DNA of 64,000 bases from an uncultured SAR116 cluster alpha proteobacterium (GTDB lineage: Bacteria > Pseudomonadota > Alphaproteobacteria > Puniceispirillales > Puniceispirillaceae): contig CACPDC010000004.1 in the NCBI GenBank assembly GCA_902632595.1, positions 43,375 to 107,374 on the forward strand, in the 5' to 3' direction. The translations under genes were made by a program, and so were the position numbers. The notes beneath the pieces are model-generated. The model worked only from the letters and a program-made list of their open reading frames with translations. It made no database searches and was not told the DNA's origin. Positions 40,101-49,968 of this stretch are shown one piece after another. Each line of letters starts with the position of its first letter. Position 1 is the first letter of the stretch.

Positions 40101-41492
40101 TTAATACCTATATTCTTCTGATTTAAATGGACCCTGCTGCTCAACACCAATATATTTAGCTTGGTCTTCTCTCAATTCGGTTAGTTTAGCTCCAATTTTA
40201 TCAAGATGGAGCGCAGCTACTTTTTCGTCAAGATGCCTCGGTAAAGTGTAAACTTTATTTTTATATTTATTGTTATCTTGCCACAATTCGATCTGAGCTA
40301 ACACCTGATTTGTAAACGAAGCAGACATAACAAATGACGGATGGCCTGTGGCGCACCCAAGATTAACAAGTCGTCCTTTTGCAAGCAAAATCATTCTCTT
40401 GCCGTCTGGAAATTCAATCTCATCTACCTGAGGTTTGATTTCATTCCACACATAATTTGAAAGAGAAGATACCTGAATTTCATTATCAAAATGGCCGATG
40501 TTACAAACAATTGCTCGATCCTTCATATCTCGCATATGGTCAAGTGTTATTACGTCTTTGTTTCCGGTAGCAGTCACAAAAATATCGGCCTTTGCTGCGA
40601 CCTCATCCAATTGTACAACTTCATATCCTTCCATAGCCGCCTGCAAGGCACATATTGGGTCAATTTCGGTTACCATCACACGAGCACCACCTTGACGCAA
40701 CGAAGCAGCAGAACCCTTTCCTACATCGCCAAAACCACACACCACAGCAACTTTTCCAGCAAGCATTACATCTGTTGCTCTTCTAATTCCGTCCACAAGG
40801 GATTCTCGCACGCCATAAAGATTATCAAATTTCGACTTTGTAACAGAATCATTAACATTAATCGCCGGAAATGGTAATTTTCCCTGTTCTGCTAATTGAT
40901 AAAGACGAAGAACACCTGTTGTTGTTTCTTCTGAAACTCCTTTTATGGCATCACGCTGACGAATAAACCAACCAGGACTAGACCTATGTCTTGTTAGGAT
41001 TTGCTGCTTTAAAAAAATTTCCTCTTCTGACGAAGGTTCTTTAAGAATTTCTTCGCCTGCCTCAAGATTAGCACCAAGCAAAATATACATGGTTGCATCA
41101 CCACCATCATCAAGTATCATATTTGCAGATTCACCTTCAGGCCAGTCAAAAATCTTATCCACATATGCCCAATATTCTTCCAATGTCTCGCCTTTTTTAG
41201 CAAATACAGGTACACCTGTTTTTGCTATCGTAGCAGCAGCATGATCTTGAGTTGAAAAAATATTACAAGAGGACCAGCGAACTTCTGCGCCTAAAGCGGT
41301 TAAAGTTTCAATCAATACAGCGGTCTGCATTGTCATATGGAGACAACCAGCCACGCGCGCACCCAACAGTGGCTTCTCACTTCCAAATTCCTCTTTCAAA
41401 GCAATCAAGCCAGGCATTTCACTTTCAGCAATTGAGAGCTCTTTTCGGCCCCAATCAGCTAAATTTATATCGGCAACAATATAATCTTCCAT
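40101..41492 (-). CDS. ahcY: Adenosylhomocysteinase
   Basis: 463 residues. The substrate domain shows [10 protein letters not shown] and [16 protein letters not shown], and the NAD domain shows [12 protein letters not shown]. The C-terminus ends in SEEYRY, the usual -YKPxHYRY-type tail. It hydrolyses S-adenosylhomocysteine to adenosine and homocysteine. I examined the 159-base leader and did not recognise an SAH or SAM-II riboswitch. Confidence 0.97.
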   Translation of the reverse strand: MEDYIVADINLADWGRKELSIAESEMPGLIALKEEFGSEKPLLGARVAGCLHMTMQTAVLIETLTALGAEVRWSSCNIFSTQDHAAATIAKTGVPVFAKKGETLEEYWAYVDKIFDWPEGESANMILDDGGDATMYILLGANLEAGEEILKEPSSEEEIFLKQQILTRHRSSPGWFIRQRDAIKGVSEETTTGVLRLYQLAEQGKLPFPAINVNDSVTKSKFDNLYGVRESLVDGIRRATDVMLAGKVAVVCGFGDVGKGSAASLRQGGARVMVTEIDPICALQAAMEGYEVVQLDEVAAKADIFVTATGNKDVITLDHMRDMKDRAIVCNIGHFDNEIQVSSLSNYVWNEIKPQVDEIEFPDGKRMILLAKGRLVNLGCATGHPSFVMSASFTNQVLAQIELWQDNNKYKNKVYTLPRHLDEKVAALHLDKIGAKLTELREDQAKYIGVEQQGPFKSEEYRY

Positions 41493-41651
41493 TTACTCAA
41501 ATCCATCTGATAATTTTAGTAGGTGTAATAGCAAATTAAGTTAAATAACGATACAATTTTTTACATATAATTTCAAAAAACAAAGGAATATTTATGAACA
41601 TGAAAAAATATATATTATTTACAAAAGAACATAGGAAGAGGCCTAATATTC

Positions 41652-42536
41652 TCATAATTCTAGATGTTCAAGGACATGTTTAATTTTTCTGTTTTTAGCC
41701 CATGATGCAAGATACTCAGCAGATGTTACTGATCTATGCCTTCCACCTGTGCAACCAAAAGCAACTCCTAATTGTGGCTTGCCTGTTTTTTGCAATACTG
41801 GCAAAATTAATTCTATAATTTGTTTGACGTTCCGCATAAAAGGCTCAAACCCCTCATCCCCTTGAATAAAATTCTGCACTCCCTCATGCATTCCAGTAAG
41901 TTTTCTTAATTCCTCTTTCCAGTGAGGGTTGGCAAGAAATCTTGTGTCAAATACATAATCCGCAGTTTCCGGAATACCTTTGCGGAAAGAAAAACTTAAA
42001 ATGGTTAAAGGCACTGGATTTAGAGCTGGTAACCCCAGTCGCGAAAGCAAAATGGCTTTAAATGCAGATGGGTCTGAACCAGTCGAATCTAAAATAATAT
42101 CAGCAAATTCGTCAATTCCTTTCATTGCTGCAAAATCAGTTTCTATTGCCTCATTTAAATTTACCTCTTTAACAAGTGGGTGATGTCGTCTTGTGGTCTG
42201 ATACCTTCTAATTATTTCAGAAGGACGGGCATGTATGTATATAATCTGACATGCCTCCTTGAATTTAGACTTTAAATTCTGGATTAGCCCTTTAACTACC
42301 TTCTTCTCAAACCCAGTTGTTCGCATATCAATTGCAAGCGCAATCCGTCGCTTTGCAGTTTCCACCTCTAATGCAATGTATTGATCAATTAAAGATAATG
42401 GAAGATTATCAACGGCAGAAAAACCTGCATCCTCAAGTGCATTTAATGCTGTTGATTTGCCTGCTCCTGATGGTCCTATTACTATAGAAATCCTGACATT
42501 AGTAATATCTTTATTATTTTGCACCGCAGCTTCCAT
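41652..42536 (-). CDS. rapZ: RNase adapter protein RapZ
   Basis: 294 residues. Walker A is IGPSGAGKSTALNAL and the RapZ C-terminal motif GVAFGCTGGRHRSVTSAEYLA is present. RapZ binds nucleotides and, in E. coli, directs RNase E to GlmZ; its role in alphaproteobacteria is less clear. It normally sits with hprK, PTS-EIIA and HPr genes; none is present here. It lies 86 bases downstream of the histidine kinase gene on the same strand. Confidence 0.93.
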   Translation of the reverse strand: MEAAVQNNKDITNVRISIVIGPSGAGKSTALNALEDAGFSAVDNLPLSLIDQYIALEVETAKRRIALAIDMRTTGFEKKVVKGLIQNLKSKFKEACQIIYIHARPSEIIRRYQTTRRHHPLVKEVNLNEAIETDFAAMKGIDEFADIILDSTGSDPSAFKAILLSRLGLPALNPVPLTILSFSFRKGIPETADYVFDTRFLANPHWKEELRKLTGMHEGVQNFIQGDEGFEPFMRNVKQIIELILPVLQKTGKPQLGVAFGCTGGRHRSVTSAEYLASWAKNRKIKHVLEHLEL

Positions 42537-42622
42537 AAATTATTATCTCTATGTAGGTTCAGACTTGCTAATCAGTTTAAACAAATCACCCGCCTAATCT
42601 AAAAAATAAAATTCTTTCAAAG

Positions 42623-44239
42623 TTACTCGGGATTGGCAATAGGCAATTCAAGAAAGAAAATAGCACCCTTTTTCTCACTATTACCAGCGTATAGTTTACC
42701 ACCATGCGCTTCAGCTATTTGCCTTGCGATAGATAATCCCAAGCCTGAATGATGACCGAATGCCTCATTATTAGGGCGCTGAGAGTAAAATCGATTGAAA
42801 ATCGTATCGAGGTTCGCTTCAGGAATACCATCACCATTATCTTGGATTGAAAAGCAAAGTTTTTTTGCATTTTTTCCTATAAAATCCAGCTTTATTTCAA
42901 TATCTTTTTCTTTAGGATTAAAACTAATGGCATTCACGAGTAAGTTATCAAGAATTTGGATAATTCTATCAGTATGTATATTTGTATAAAAATTTTTTAT
43001 AGTTTTGCTTTTTAATGGTGGTCTCCAAATAAGTTGAGATTTAGGGTATCTGTCTCTCATCATTAAAACCCAACTGTCCACCAGAGCGCAGAAATCAACC
43101 GTATCTCTCTTAGTTCCCGCTAATTCCGCCTCTACTCTGCTAGCTTGTGATATGTCACTTATCAACCGATCCAACCTTGTTACATCCTCTAGAATCACAC
43201 TCATTAAAGCTTTTTGCTGTCTTTGATTTTTGATCCTCGAAATAGTTTCTGCAGCTGATCTGAGTGACGTTAGTGGATTTTTTAACTCATGCGCAACATC
43301 GGCTGCAAATCCTGCGGTAGCCTGTATTCTCTCTTGCAAATCGTTAGTCATTTCTTGAAGCGCCTTTGAAAGCTCTCCTATTTCATCATTCCTTTCTGGC
43401 AGTTTCTCCAGCTTTATTGATTTATCTTGCGCTCTTGCAATTTGTCTTGCGGATGTAGCTAATTTTACTATTGGTCGTGTGATAGACCGTGATAAATATA
43501 AGCCTAATATGACTGTGAATAAAAAGAGCGCGCATAACAACAAAACAAATGCCCATTGTACTTTTGCTATTTCTGCTTCGATAGCAGCGCCATTTTTAGT
43601 GAGCAATAATGCTCCTCTTACAACGCGAACCTCTTGAATGGGCAACGCGACACCAAGCACAAGTTGCCCTGAAGATGTACGCCAACTCATACTAACTTTT
43701 TGGCCCATCATAGCTGTTTTTAAAGCTGGCAATTGGCTGACAGAAATTAGCTTACGATCTGGGATCTTGGGAAGTTCCTCAACACCATTTACAAAATTGC
43801 TAAACTTAGAAATAGAAACTATGATTTTGTGTTTAATTTTGATTAGTAAAGAAGTCTGCAATTTTACAGACATCTCGACTAATGAGTCTGATATTTGATT
43901 GTTAGCAGTATCTGCCATAATTTTCCCAGAAGGTTGATATATTCTTGCTCTCAAAGAAGTCCCGTAACCAACCAAAGGGAGAATGTGGCGCAATGAGGAT
44001 TTAGCTAGGCCTAACTTCGAACTATCTCGGCTATTTGTATTATTAAGACTATCAGCATTTGCAAGAGCAAGCGAACGAGCAAGTGTCTCCCCTTGCCGTT
44101 TTAGAGCACTCAATTCAGCGTCTATTAAAACAATCCGATATCTGTCAACTGCTAGTATACCAATAAAAAAAAGAATTAAAGGCAAAAGCATTATAAGTAA
44201 GATACGAATAGATAGAGGACTTATCCGATGATTTAACAT
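42623..44239 (-). CDS. chvG: ChvG-type sensor histidine kinase
   Basis: 538 residues. Transmembrane segments are near the N-terminus (IRILLIMLLPLILFFIGIL) and about residue 235 (WAFVLLLCALFLFTVILGLY), bounding a periplasmic sensor region. HAMP and the phosphoacceptor helix (AADVAHELKNPLTSLRSA, His at about residue 320) follow. The ATPase domain has DNLLVNAISFN, DNGDGIPEANLD and GLGLSIARQIAEAHGG. It senses envelope or acid stress in characterised relatives. It follows chvI and precedes rapZ, as in other alphaproteobacteria but without hprK. Confidence 0.9.
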   Translation of the reverse strand: MLNHRISPLSIRILLIMLLPLILFFIGILAVDRYRIVLIDAELSALKRQGETLARSLALANADSLNNTNSRDSSKLGLAKSSLRHILPLVGYGTSLRARIYQPSGKIMADTANNQISDSLVEMSVKLQTSLLIKIKHKIIVSISKFSNFVNGVEELPKIPDRKLISVSQLPALKTAMMGQKVSMSWRTSSGQLVLGVALPIQEVRVVRGALLLTKNGAAIEAEIAKVQWAFVLLLCALFLFTVILGLYLSRSITRPIVKLATSARQIARAQDKSIKLEKLPERNDEIGELSKALQEMTNDLQERIQATAGFAADVAHELKNPLTSLRSAAETISRIKNQRQQKALMSVILEDVTRLDRLISDISQASRVEAELAGTKRDTVDFCALVDSWVLMMRDRYPKSQLIWRPPLKSKTIKNFYTNIHTDRIIQILDNLLVNAISFNPKEKDIEIKLDFIGKNAKKLCFSIQDNGDGIPEANLDTIFNRFYSQRPNNEAFGHHSGLGLSIARQIAEAHGGKLYAGNSEKKGAIFFLELPIANPE

Positions 44240-44319
44240 TCTATAGCAGCACCAAAACTTTTAGCCAGCTAATATTTGCTTGTCTATTAACTTTTAGTAA
44301 TAAATTGAGAAACGAAATA

Positions 44320-45015
44320 CTAATCATTGCTATAACGATATCCGATACCATACAAAGTTTCGATTTGGTCAAAATCTGGATCAATTACGCGAAACTTTCG
44401 ACGAAGCCTCTTTATGTGACTATCTATAGTTCTGTCATCCAAAAAAACTGATTCGCCATAAGCTGCATCCATTAATTGGTCTCTACTTTTCACATGACCA
44501 GGTCTGACTATGAGAGCCTTTATCATTAAAAACTCTGTTACTGTCAATTTTACAACTTGCTGCTTCCATTTACATAAGTGTCTATCCGGATCCAAAACCA
44601 AATCACCATGTTTTATTTTATCTTCTATTCTGTCTTTATTATCCTCTTGCAATCTACCGCGTCTTAGCACAGCTTTTATTCTGGCTATTAATAGCCTTTG
44701 TGAGAATGGTTTAGTTATATAATCGTCTGCCCCAATACCTAAACCCAATGCCTCATCTAATTCGTCGTCTTTACTTGTAAGAAAGATTACAGGCATATCA
44801 ATTTTTTGACGCAATTTTTGTAAAAGTTCTACACCATCCATCCGAGGCATCTTGATGTCTAAAATCCCTAAATCAACTGGTCTTTTAAGAATTCCATAAA
44901 GAGCCTGTTCTCCATCAAAATAACAATCTACCTCGTAGCCCTCTTGCTCAAGCATAACCGAAACCGATGCAATAATGTTTTGATCATCATCCACAAGAGC
45001 AATCTTATTGCCCAT
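44320..45015 (-). CDS. chvI: ChvI-type response regulator
   Basis: 231 residues, OmpR family. The receiver domain has [10 protein letters not shown], the phosphoacceptor Asp53 in [12 protein letters not shown] and the conserved FLTSKDDE. The winged-helix output domain has [28 protein letters not shown] and [11 protein letters not shown]. It is the cognate partner of ChvG directly downstream (80-base gap). Confidence 0.92.
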   Translation of the reverse strand: MGNKIALVDDDQNIIASVSVMLEQEGYEVDCYFDGEQALYGILKRPVDLGILDIKMPRMDGVELLQKLRQKIDMPVIFLTSKDDELDEALGLGIGADDYITKPFSQRLLIARIKAVLRRGRLQEDNKDRIEDKIKHGDLVLDPDRHLCKWKQQVVKLTVTEFLMIKALIVRPGHVKSRDQLMDAAYGESVFLDDRTIDSHIKRLRRKFRVIDPDFDQIETLYGIGYRYSND

Positions 45016-45182
45016 TTAGAACTCCTCTTTAATTACGTATATTTAAGCTTAAAACATATTCTTACTTTACATAATAAAAAATTAATATTAACGAAAACGC
45101 GGCATTTAAAAGGCAAGATTAAGGCGCAAAATAATAAAAAGAGATTATTAATTTATTTCATCTATAAGATAAAAAGACTGAC

Positions 45183-48059
45183 TCAATGTGCTTTTGCCCA
45201 ACTATCCGCAATACCTCCATCAACAATAATCGGAACATCAAGAGATAAAATTGGTTTGTGAGCTGACTCCATCGTAGATTTAATAGCTTGGAAAGCAATT
45301 TCGACTTCTTCGTTAGGCGCCTCAAAAATTAATTCATCATGCACTTGCAGAAGCATTTTTGTTTTTATTTTCAATTCACTGATAACGTCAGGCATTTTAA
45401 TCATCGCTCTTTTTATGATATCTGCTGCACTACCTTGAATAGGGGCGTTTATTGCTTGTCGTTCAGCAAAACCACGAACAGCAGCGTTAGATGACTTAAT
45501 ATTGGAAATATAAATTCGTCTCCCAAAAAGGGTTTCAACAAACCCTTTATCTCGAGCAACTTGTTTCATTTGTTCCATGTAATCTCGTATACCAGGGAAC
45601 CTGGCAAAATAAGCTTTTATATAATCTCTCGCATCTCCCTGTGATATCCCGAGTTGCCGAGCGAGACCGAACCCAGAAATACCATATATTATCCCAAAAT
45701 TTATCGCCTTTGCTCTCCTTCTGGTTTCGCTATCTAATTTATCAATGGGGATTTCGAAAACCTCTGCTGCTGTTTGGGCATGAATATCAATGTCATTTCG
45801 AAACGCTTCAAGCATACTTTTCTCTTTGGCGATATGCGCAACTAACCTTAACTCTATCTGAGAATAATCAGCTGAAATAATCTTCGACCCAGTTTCCGCA
45901 ATAAAAGCTGTCCTTATAGACCTTCCTTCTTCAGTCCTTATTGGAATGTTCTGTAAATTTGGGTCAGAGGATGATAAGCGACCAGTCAAAGCTCCAACCA
46001 TGGAATAAGAGGTATGTACTCTTCCAGTCCGAGAATTTACGCTCTCAAGTAAGGCGTCCGTATATGTTGATTTTAATTTTGCCAATTGTCTAAATTCCAA
46101 TACTTTTTGTGCCAATTCTATACCATTCGAGGCCATTTCTTCTAAAATATCTGCGTTTGTGGACCACGCACCCGTTTTGGACTTTTTACCGCCTTCAAAT
46201 CGAAATTTTTCAAATAATATTTCACCCAACTGCTTTGGAGATGCGATATTAAATTCCTCTTCAGCAAGAAAATATATTTCCTTTTCTAATTGGATAATTT
46301 TGCCTGCAAAATCATTTGACAGTCGTCTTAGAATATTAGCATCTACAACAACGCCGTGTTTTTCCATTTCGGATAAAACTTGAATTAGTGGCCGCTCAAG
46401 TCGATTGTAAACTGCAGCCATCCTCTCCTTTACAAGTCTTGGTTTTAATAACATCCATAATCTTAATGTGATGTCGGCGTCTTCTGCTGCATAATTACAA
46501 GCATTCGAAGGTGAAATTAGAGCAAATGAAACTTGCTTACTTCCTTTTCCGCAAACATCCTCATATTTAATTGTCTGATGCGAAAGCCAATAATTAGCTA
46601 AATAATCTAATCCATGACGCTCTACTCTTCCGGCATCTAAAACATAAGATAAACACATAGTGTCATCCAAAGGAAAAATAGTTATTCCTCCGTTTCTTTC
46701 TTGGCTCAAAACATGAGCGTCATATTTAAGATTATGACCAACTTTTAAAATGGTAGGATCTTCAAGCATCTTTTTTAATAAGGCTATTGCGGTTGCAAAA
46801 TGAACTTGCTCATAAGTTGTTTCCTGATTTTTTGGCGTCTCCATGAAATCAAGATTTTCTTGTTTGGTTTTTTGATCCAGTGGAGAATGTTGAAGTGGTA
46901 TATAGCATGCTTGTCCAGGAGCAACGGCCAGTGCAACACCAACCAAATCGGCAGCCGCAGCGTTAAGGGAGGTTGTTTCTGTATCGATAGCAACAAATCC
47001 TTTGTTCTCTGCCATTTCACACCACCGTTCAAGATGTTTAATATTTAGAATGAGCTCATAGGATGTTTGGTCAATTTGTAATGTTTCTAGACCCCTCTTC
47101 GCTGTTTGGGTGTTCGACTTTTTATCATCTATTTCTATTTTTAAATTATCTTTCCTGTGCGAATGGATCGGGTAATTTGTTAATTTTTGTTCAGATATTC
47201 CGAGAGATGTAGATAAACTCTTAAATTGCTGTTCCAAAAGAAATAATTGTAATTTTTCATAATCTAAACTCTGAACAACAAGTCCGCTTATCTCTTCATT
47301 CACTGGGACATCAGTGCAAAGTTGGACTAACTTGAATGAAATACGCGCCTGTTCAGCGAATTTAATTAAATTATCTCGCCTTTTTGGTTGCTTAATACTA
47401 TCAGCATTTGACAAAAGCTTCTCGATACTACCAAACTGGTTGATGAGTTCTGCTGCTGTTTTTACCCCTATACCCGGTACACCAGGTACATTGTCAGAGC
47501 TATCACCGGCTAAGGCTTGTACATCTACTACCTTATTTGGCAGAACACCAAATTTTTGCTTAACTTCCTCATCTCCAATCAAAGTATTTTTTATCGGATC
47601 CAATAGTTTCACATGATGATTTACAAGTTGCATTAGATCCTTATCAGAAGAAACAACAAGACAATCCTGACCCTTTTTTGAGGCCAGTTTTGCAAATGTG
47701 GCTATAACATCATCAGCTTCATATCCATGCACTTCAAATGATGGTAAATTGAGTGCTTCGGTTGCTTGTCTTACCAAAGTAAACTGTGGAACCAACTCAT
47801 CTGGTGGTTCACTTCGATTTGCTTTGTAATCAGAATAAATCTCATTCCTAAAAGTTTTTCTCCCAGCGTCAAATATCACCGCCATATATTCTGGACTCAA
47901 ATCAGCAACAAGCTTCAACAACATTTTTGTAAAGCCAAACACTGCATTTACAGGTGTCCCATCATCTCGATACATGGGTGGTAAAGCATGATACGCTCTA
48001 AATATATAGCCAGAACCATCAACTAGTACGAGCCTGTCAGATTTTTGTTTGTTTTTCAT
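45183..48059 (-). CDS. polA: DNA polymerase I
   Basis: 958 residues with all three domains. The 5'-3' exonuclease comes first (LVDGSGYIFRAYHALP, VQALAGDSSDNVPGVPGIG). The 3'-5' proofreading domain is intact (VAIDTETTSL, VGHNLKYDAHVL, NYAAEDADITL). The family A polymerase has SADYSQIELRLVAHI, RRRAKAINFGIIYGISGFGL and LLQVHDELIFEAP. It acts in Okazaki-fragment maturation and repair. The neighbouring zinc-finger gene ends 5 bases upstream. Confidence 0.97.
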   Translation of the reverse strand: MKNKQKSDRLVLVDGSGYIFRAYHALPPMYRDDGTPVNAVFGFTKMLLKLVADLSPEYMAVIFDAGRKTFRNEIYSDYKANRSEPPDELVPQFTLVRQATEALNLPSFEVHGYEADDVIATFAKLASKKGQDCLVVSSDKDLMQLVNHHVKLLDPIKNTLIGDEEVKQKFGVLPNKVVDVQALAGDSSDNVPGVPGIGVKTAAELINQFGSIEKLLSNADSIKQPKRRDNLIKFAEQARISFKLVQLCTDVPVNEEISGLVVQSLDYEKLQLFLLEQQFKSLSTSLGISEQKLTNYPIHSHRKDNLKIEIDDKKSNTQTAKRGLETLQIDQTSYELILNIKHLERWCEMAENKGFVAIDTETTSLNAAAADLVGVALAVAPGQACYIPLQHSPLDQKTKQENLDFMETPKNQETTYEQVHFATAIALLKKMLEDPTILKVGHNLKYDAHVLSQERNGGITIFPLDDTMCLSYVLDAGRVERHGLDYLANYWLSHQTIKYEDVCGKGSKQVSFALISPSNACNYAAEDADITLRLWMLLKPRLVKERMAAVYNRLERPLIQVLSEMEKHGVVVDANILRRLSNDFAGKIIQLEKEIYFLAEEEFNIASPKQLGEILFEKFRFEGGKKSKTGAWSTNADILEEMASNGIELAQKVLEFRQLAKLKSTYTDALLESVNSRTGRVHTSYSMVGALTGRLSSSDPNLQNIPIRTEEGRSIRTAFIAETGSKIISADYSQIELRLVAHIAKEKSMLEAFRNDIDIHAQTAAEVFEIPIDKLDSETRRRAKAINFGIIYGISGFGLARQLGISQGDARDYIKAYFARFPGIRDYMEQMKQVARDKGFVETLFGRRIYISNIKSSNAAVRGFAERQAINAPIQGSAADIIKRAMIKMPDVISELKIKTKMLLQVHDELIFEAPNEEVEIAFQAIKSTMESAHKPILSLDVPIIVDGGIADSWAKAH

Positions 48060-48064
48060 TCTTT

Positions 48065-48253
48065 TTATTTTATTTCAAATTTTTTTGAGCAATAAGGACA
48101 AACTACCGTTCCGTCTTTTCCATAGGTTAACCAGATTTGTGGATGCCCAAGCGGACCGCCACCGCCATTACAGGAGACTCTCCTAGCTATTTGGTTATGC
48201 CCTTGAACACGTGTATTTTTTTCTGGTTTTAACAAAAGATCTTTCCTTCTCAT
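48065..48253 (-). CDS. CHCC zinc-finger protein (NDUFS6-like)
   Basis: 62 residues. The zf-CHCC arrangement is visible: a Cys and His in SCNGGGGPLGHPQIWL and a CxxC pair in VVCPYCSKKFEIK. This is the zinc domain of the mitochondrial complex I subunit NDUFS6, found as a free protein in alphaproteobacteria. It is probably an accessory subunit of complex I. It overlaps no other gene and lies upstream of polA on the same strand. Confidence 0.88.
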   Translation of the reverse strand: MRRKDLLLKPEKNTRVQGHNQIARRVSCNGGGGPLGHPQIWLTYGKDGTVVCPYCSKKFEIK

Positions 48254-48500
48254 GAATTTAGCGATGATATTTCAAAAAAAACCATTACTTTTAGTAACCT
48301 TTTTCATTTTAAATATCATACAAATGTCTTTTTATTACAACTATCAGACAACCATGCAATTTTTAAATTGTTTTTGTAGTTGTCTGTGCTTACCTAAAAT
48401 CAATAAAAGCAAGAAAAAACCGATTTCCCTACTTGACTATATTTAAATAATACAAAAAAACTAGCCAACTGAACTTGTTATGTTAATATAAGTGTTTTTA

Positions 48501-49466
48501 ATGACTTCGCATCCCCAAAAATTCTTAAATGCTCCTAATGATGATGTAGCGATTCGTGTCAATGGTTTATCGAAAATCTATAAGGCACAAGGCTTATCAA
48601 ATCAAAAGAATGCTTTAAATGATATAAATCTTGAAATTCCTGCGGGGTGCATTTTTGGGCTACTGGGACCAAATGGTGCCGGGAAATCTACTTTAATTAA
48701 CATTCTTGCTGGAACAGTTATGAAGTCCTCTGGTGCTGTCACAGTATGGGGAGAAGACCTTGATAAAAATCCTCGACAGTGCAGAGCTAATATCGGAATT
48801 GTTCCACAAGAATTGAATATCGATGTGTTTCTTACACCCTATGAGTCACTCGAATTTACTGCTGGGATGTATAATATTCCACGCCATGAACGAAAAACTA
48901 AAGCGATTCTTGAGATGGTTGGACTTACAGAACAAAGTCATGCCTATGCACGCACTCTTTCGGGTGGAATGCGCCGAAGAATGCTTGTGGCAAAAGCCAT
49001 GGTACATTCCCCACCTATACTAATATTAGATGAGCCAACTGCAGGGGTCGATGTAGCTCTACGGCAAAAACTTTGGGAAAATGTACGTAATCTAAATGAT
49101 GCAGGTGTCACGATCGTCCTTACAACCCACTACTTAGAAGAAGCAGAGGAGCTTTGTGACCATGTTGCCATCTTGAATTATGGTGAAGTTATGATTAGCA
49201 AGACTAAATCAGACCTACTAAAATCAGCTGGCCGTAAAGACATAAACGTAACGATCCCACAAAATCAAAAGAGACAGCCTATGCCTGCTGCGATAAAGGC
49301 GCTAAACCCGATTCTTACAACCAGCGGCTTCATAATTAGGTTTAATCCAGAGGAAACAAGCTCTGGAGAAATCTTGAAAACGATAGGGAATGCTGGGTTT
49401 CAAATAATAGATGTTAGTACCTACCAACCTGACCTAGAAGATATTTTTCTTGACCTTACAAAGTAA
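48501..49466 (+). CDS. ABC-2 type transporter ATP-binding protein (no permease nearby)
   Basis: About 321 residues. Walker A is GPNGAGKSTLINIL, the signature TLSGGMRRRMLVAKA, Walker B LILDEPTAGVDV and the switch His in TTHYLEEAEELC. The tail of about 90 residues (ending LEDIFLDLTK) is typical of the NodI/DrrA-like exporter ATPases. Such ATPases normally pair with an ABC-2 permease, but the next feature is a tRNA. The start is the ATG at 48501, not the track's GTG. Substrate unknown. Confidence 0.85.
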   Translation: MTSHPQKFLNAPNDDVAIRVNGLSKIYKAQGLSNQKNALNDINLEIPAGCIFGLLGPNGAGKSTLINILAGTVMKSSGAVTVWGEDLDKNPRQCRANIGIVPQELNIDVFLTPYESLEFTAGMYNIPRHERKTKAILEMVGLTEQSHAYARTLSGGMRRRMLVAKAMVHSPPILILDEPTAGVDVALRQKLWENVRNLNDAGVTIVLTTHYLEEAEELCDHVAILNYGEVMISKTKSDLLKSAGRKDINVTIPQNQKRQPMPAAIKALNPILTTSGFIIRFNPEETSSGEILKTIGNAGFQIIDVSTYQPDLEDIFLDLTK

Positions 49467-49572
49467 TTAACACTTTTATTTTACTTCTAGATTATAATGC
49501 CGATTGTTATCACCATGGCAAACAAAATTGGCTACTACCACTAATAAAAAAGTAGTATGCTTTTGAAAGTAA

Positions 49573-49649
<77 letters not shown>

Positions 49650-49779
49650 TTCGTTTCAATAACTACGCTGGTTTTTCTCCGTCTTCTTTGAGCATATTTG
49701 TCCAATGATGCTCGAAGCAGGACGAGTGTAGGCATCTTTAAGAAAGCTGACCAACCGATAGGAATAGCTGTTATATGTA

Positions 49780-49935
49780 ATGGCTAGCCTAACCAAACCA
49801 AAACATTCGTTCTCAAATCGGATGCCTAACAATAAGGCCGGAGAAACTGTGTCTAAACTATATGACTATTATACACGCAAACAGATTGTAGAGATCAGCA
49901 AAATATTTTATAAACGTAAAGTCCCCCTGCTCTAG
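49780..49935 (+). pseudogene. Possible C-terminal remnant of a sulfotransferase-like gene
   Basis: A 51-codon ORF, not in the track, reading NKAGETVSKLYDYYTRKQIV then EISKIFYKRK before a TAG. The Tyr-Tyr-x3-Lys-x2-Val-x2-Ile pattern resembles the end of carbohydrate sulfotransferases, but the final Asp/Phe-Gly-Tyr is missing. It sits between tRNA-Arg and the desaturase gene. The resemblance is weak; it could be chance or an unrelated small protein. Confidence 0.2.
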
Positions 49936-49968
49936 GTGTCGCCATGAAATTGATATAGCATTAATGAT

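Noticed and set aside
41493-41651. Possible SAM/SAH riboswitch upstream of ahcY
   Set aside because: No SAM-II, SAM-V or SAH riboswitch core could be recognised by eye.
48252-48446. 64-codon plus-strand ORF divergent from the zinc-finger gene
   Set aside because: Hydrophobic, low-complexity translation with no motif and no ribosome binding site; likely a spurious ORF in the promoter region.
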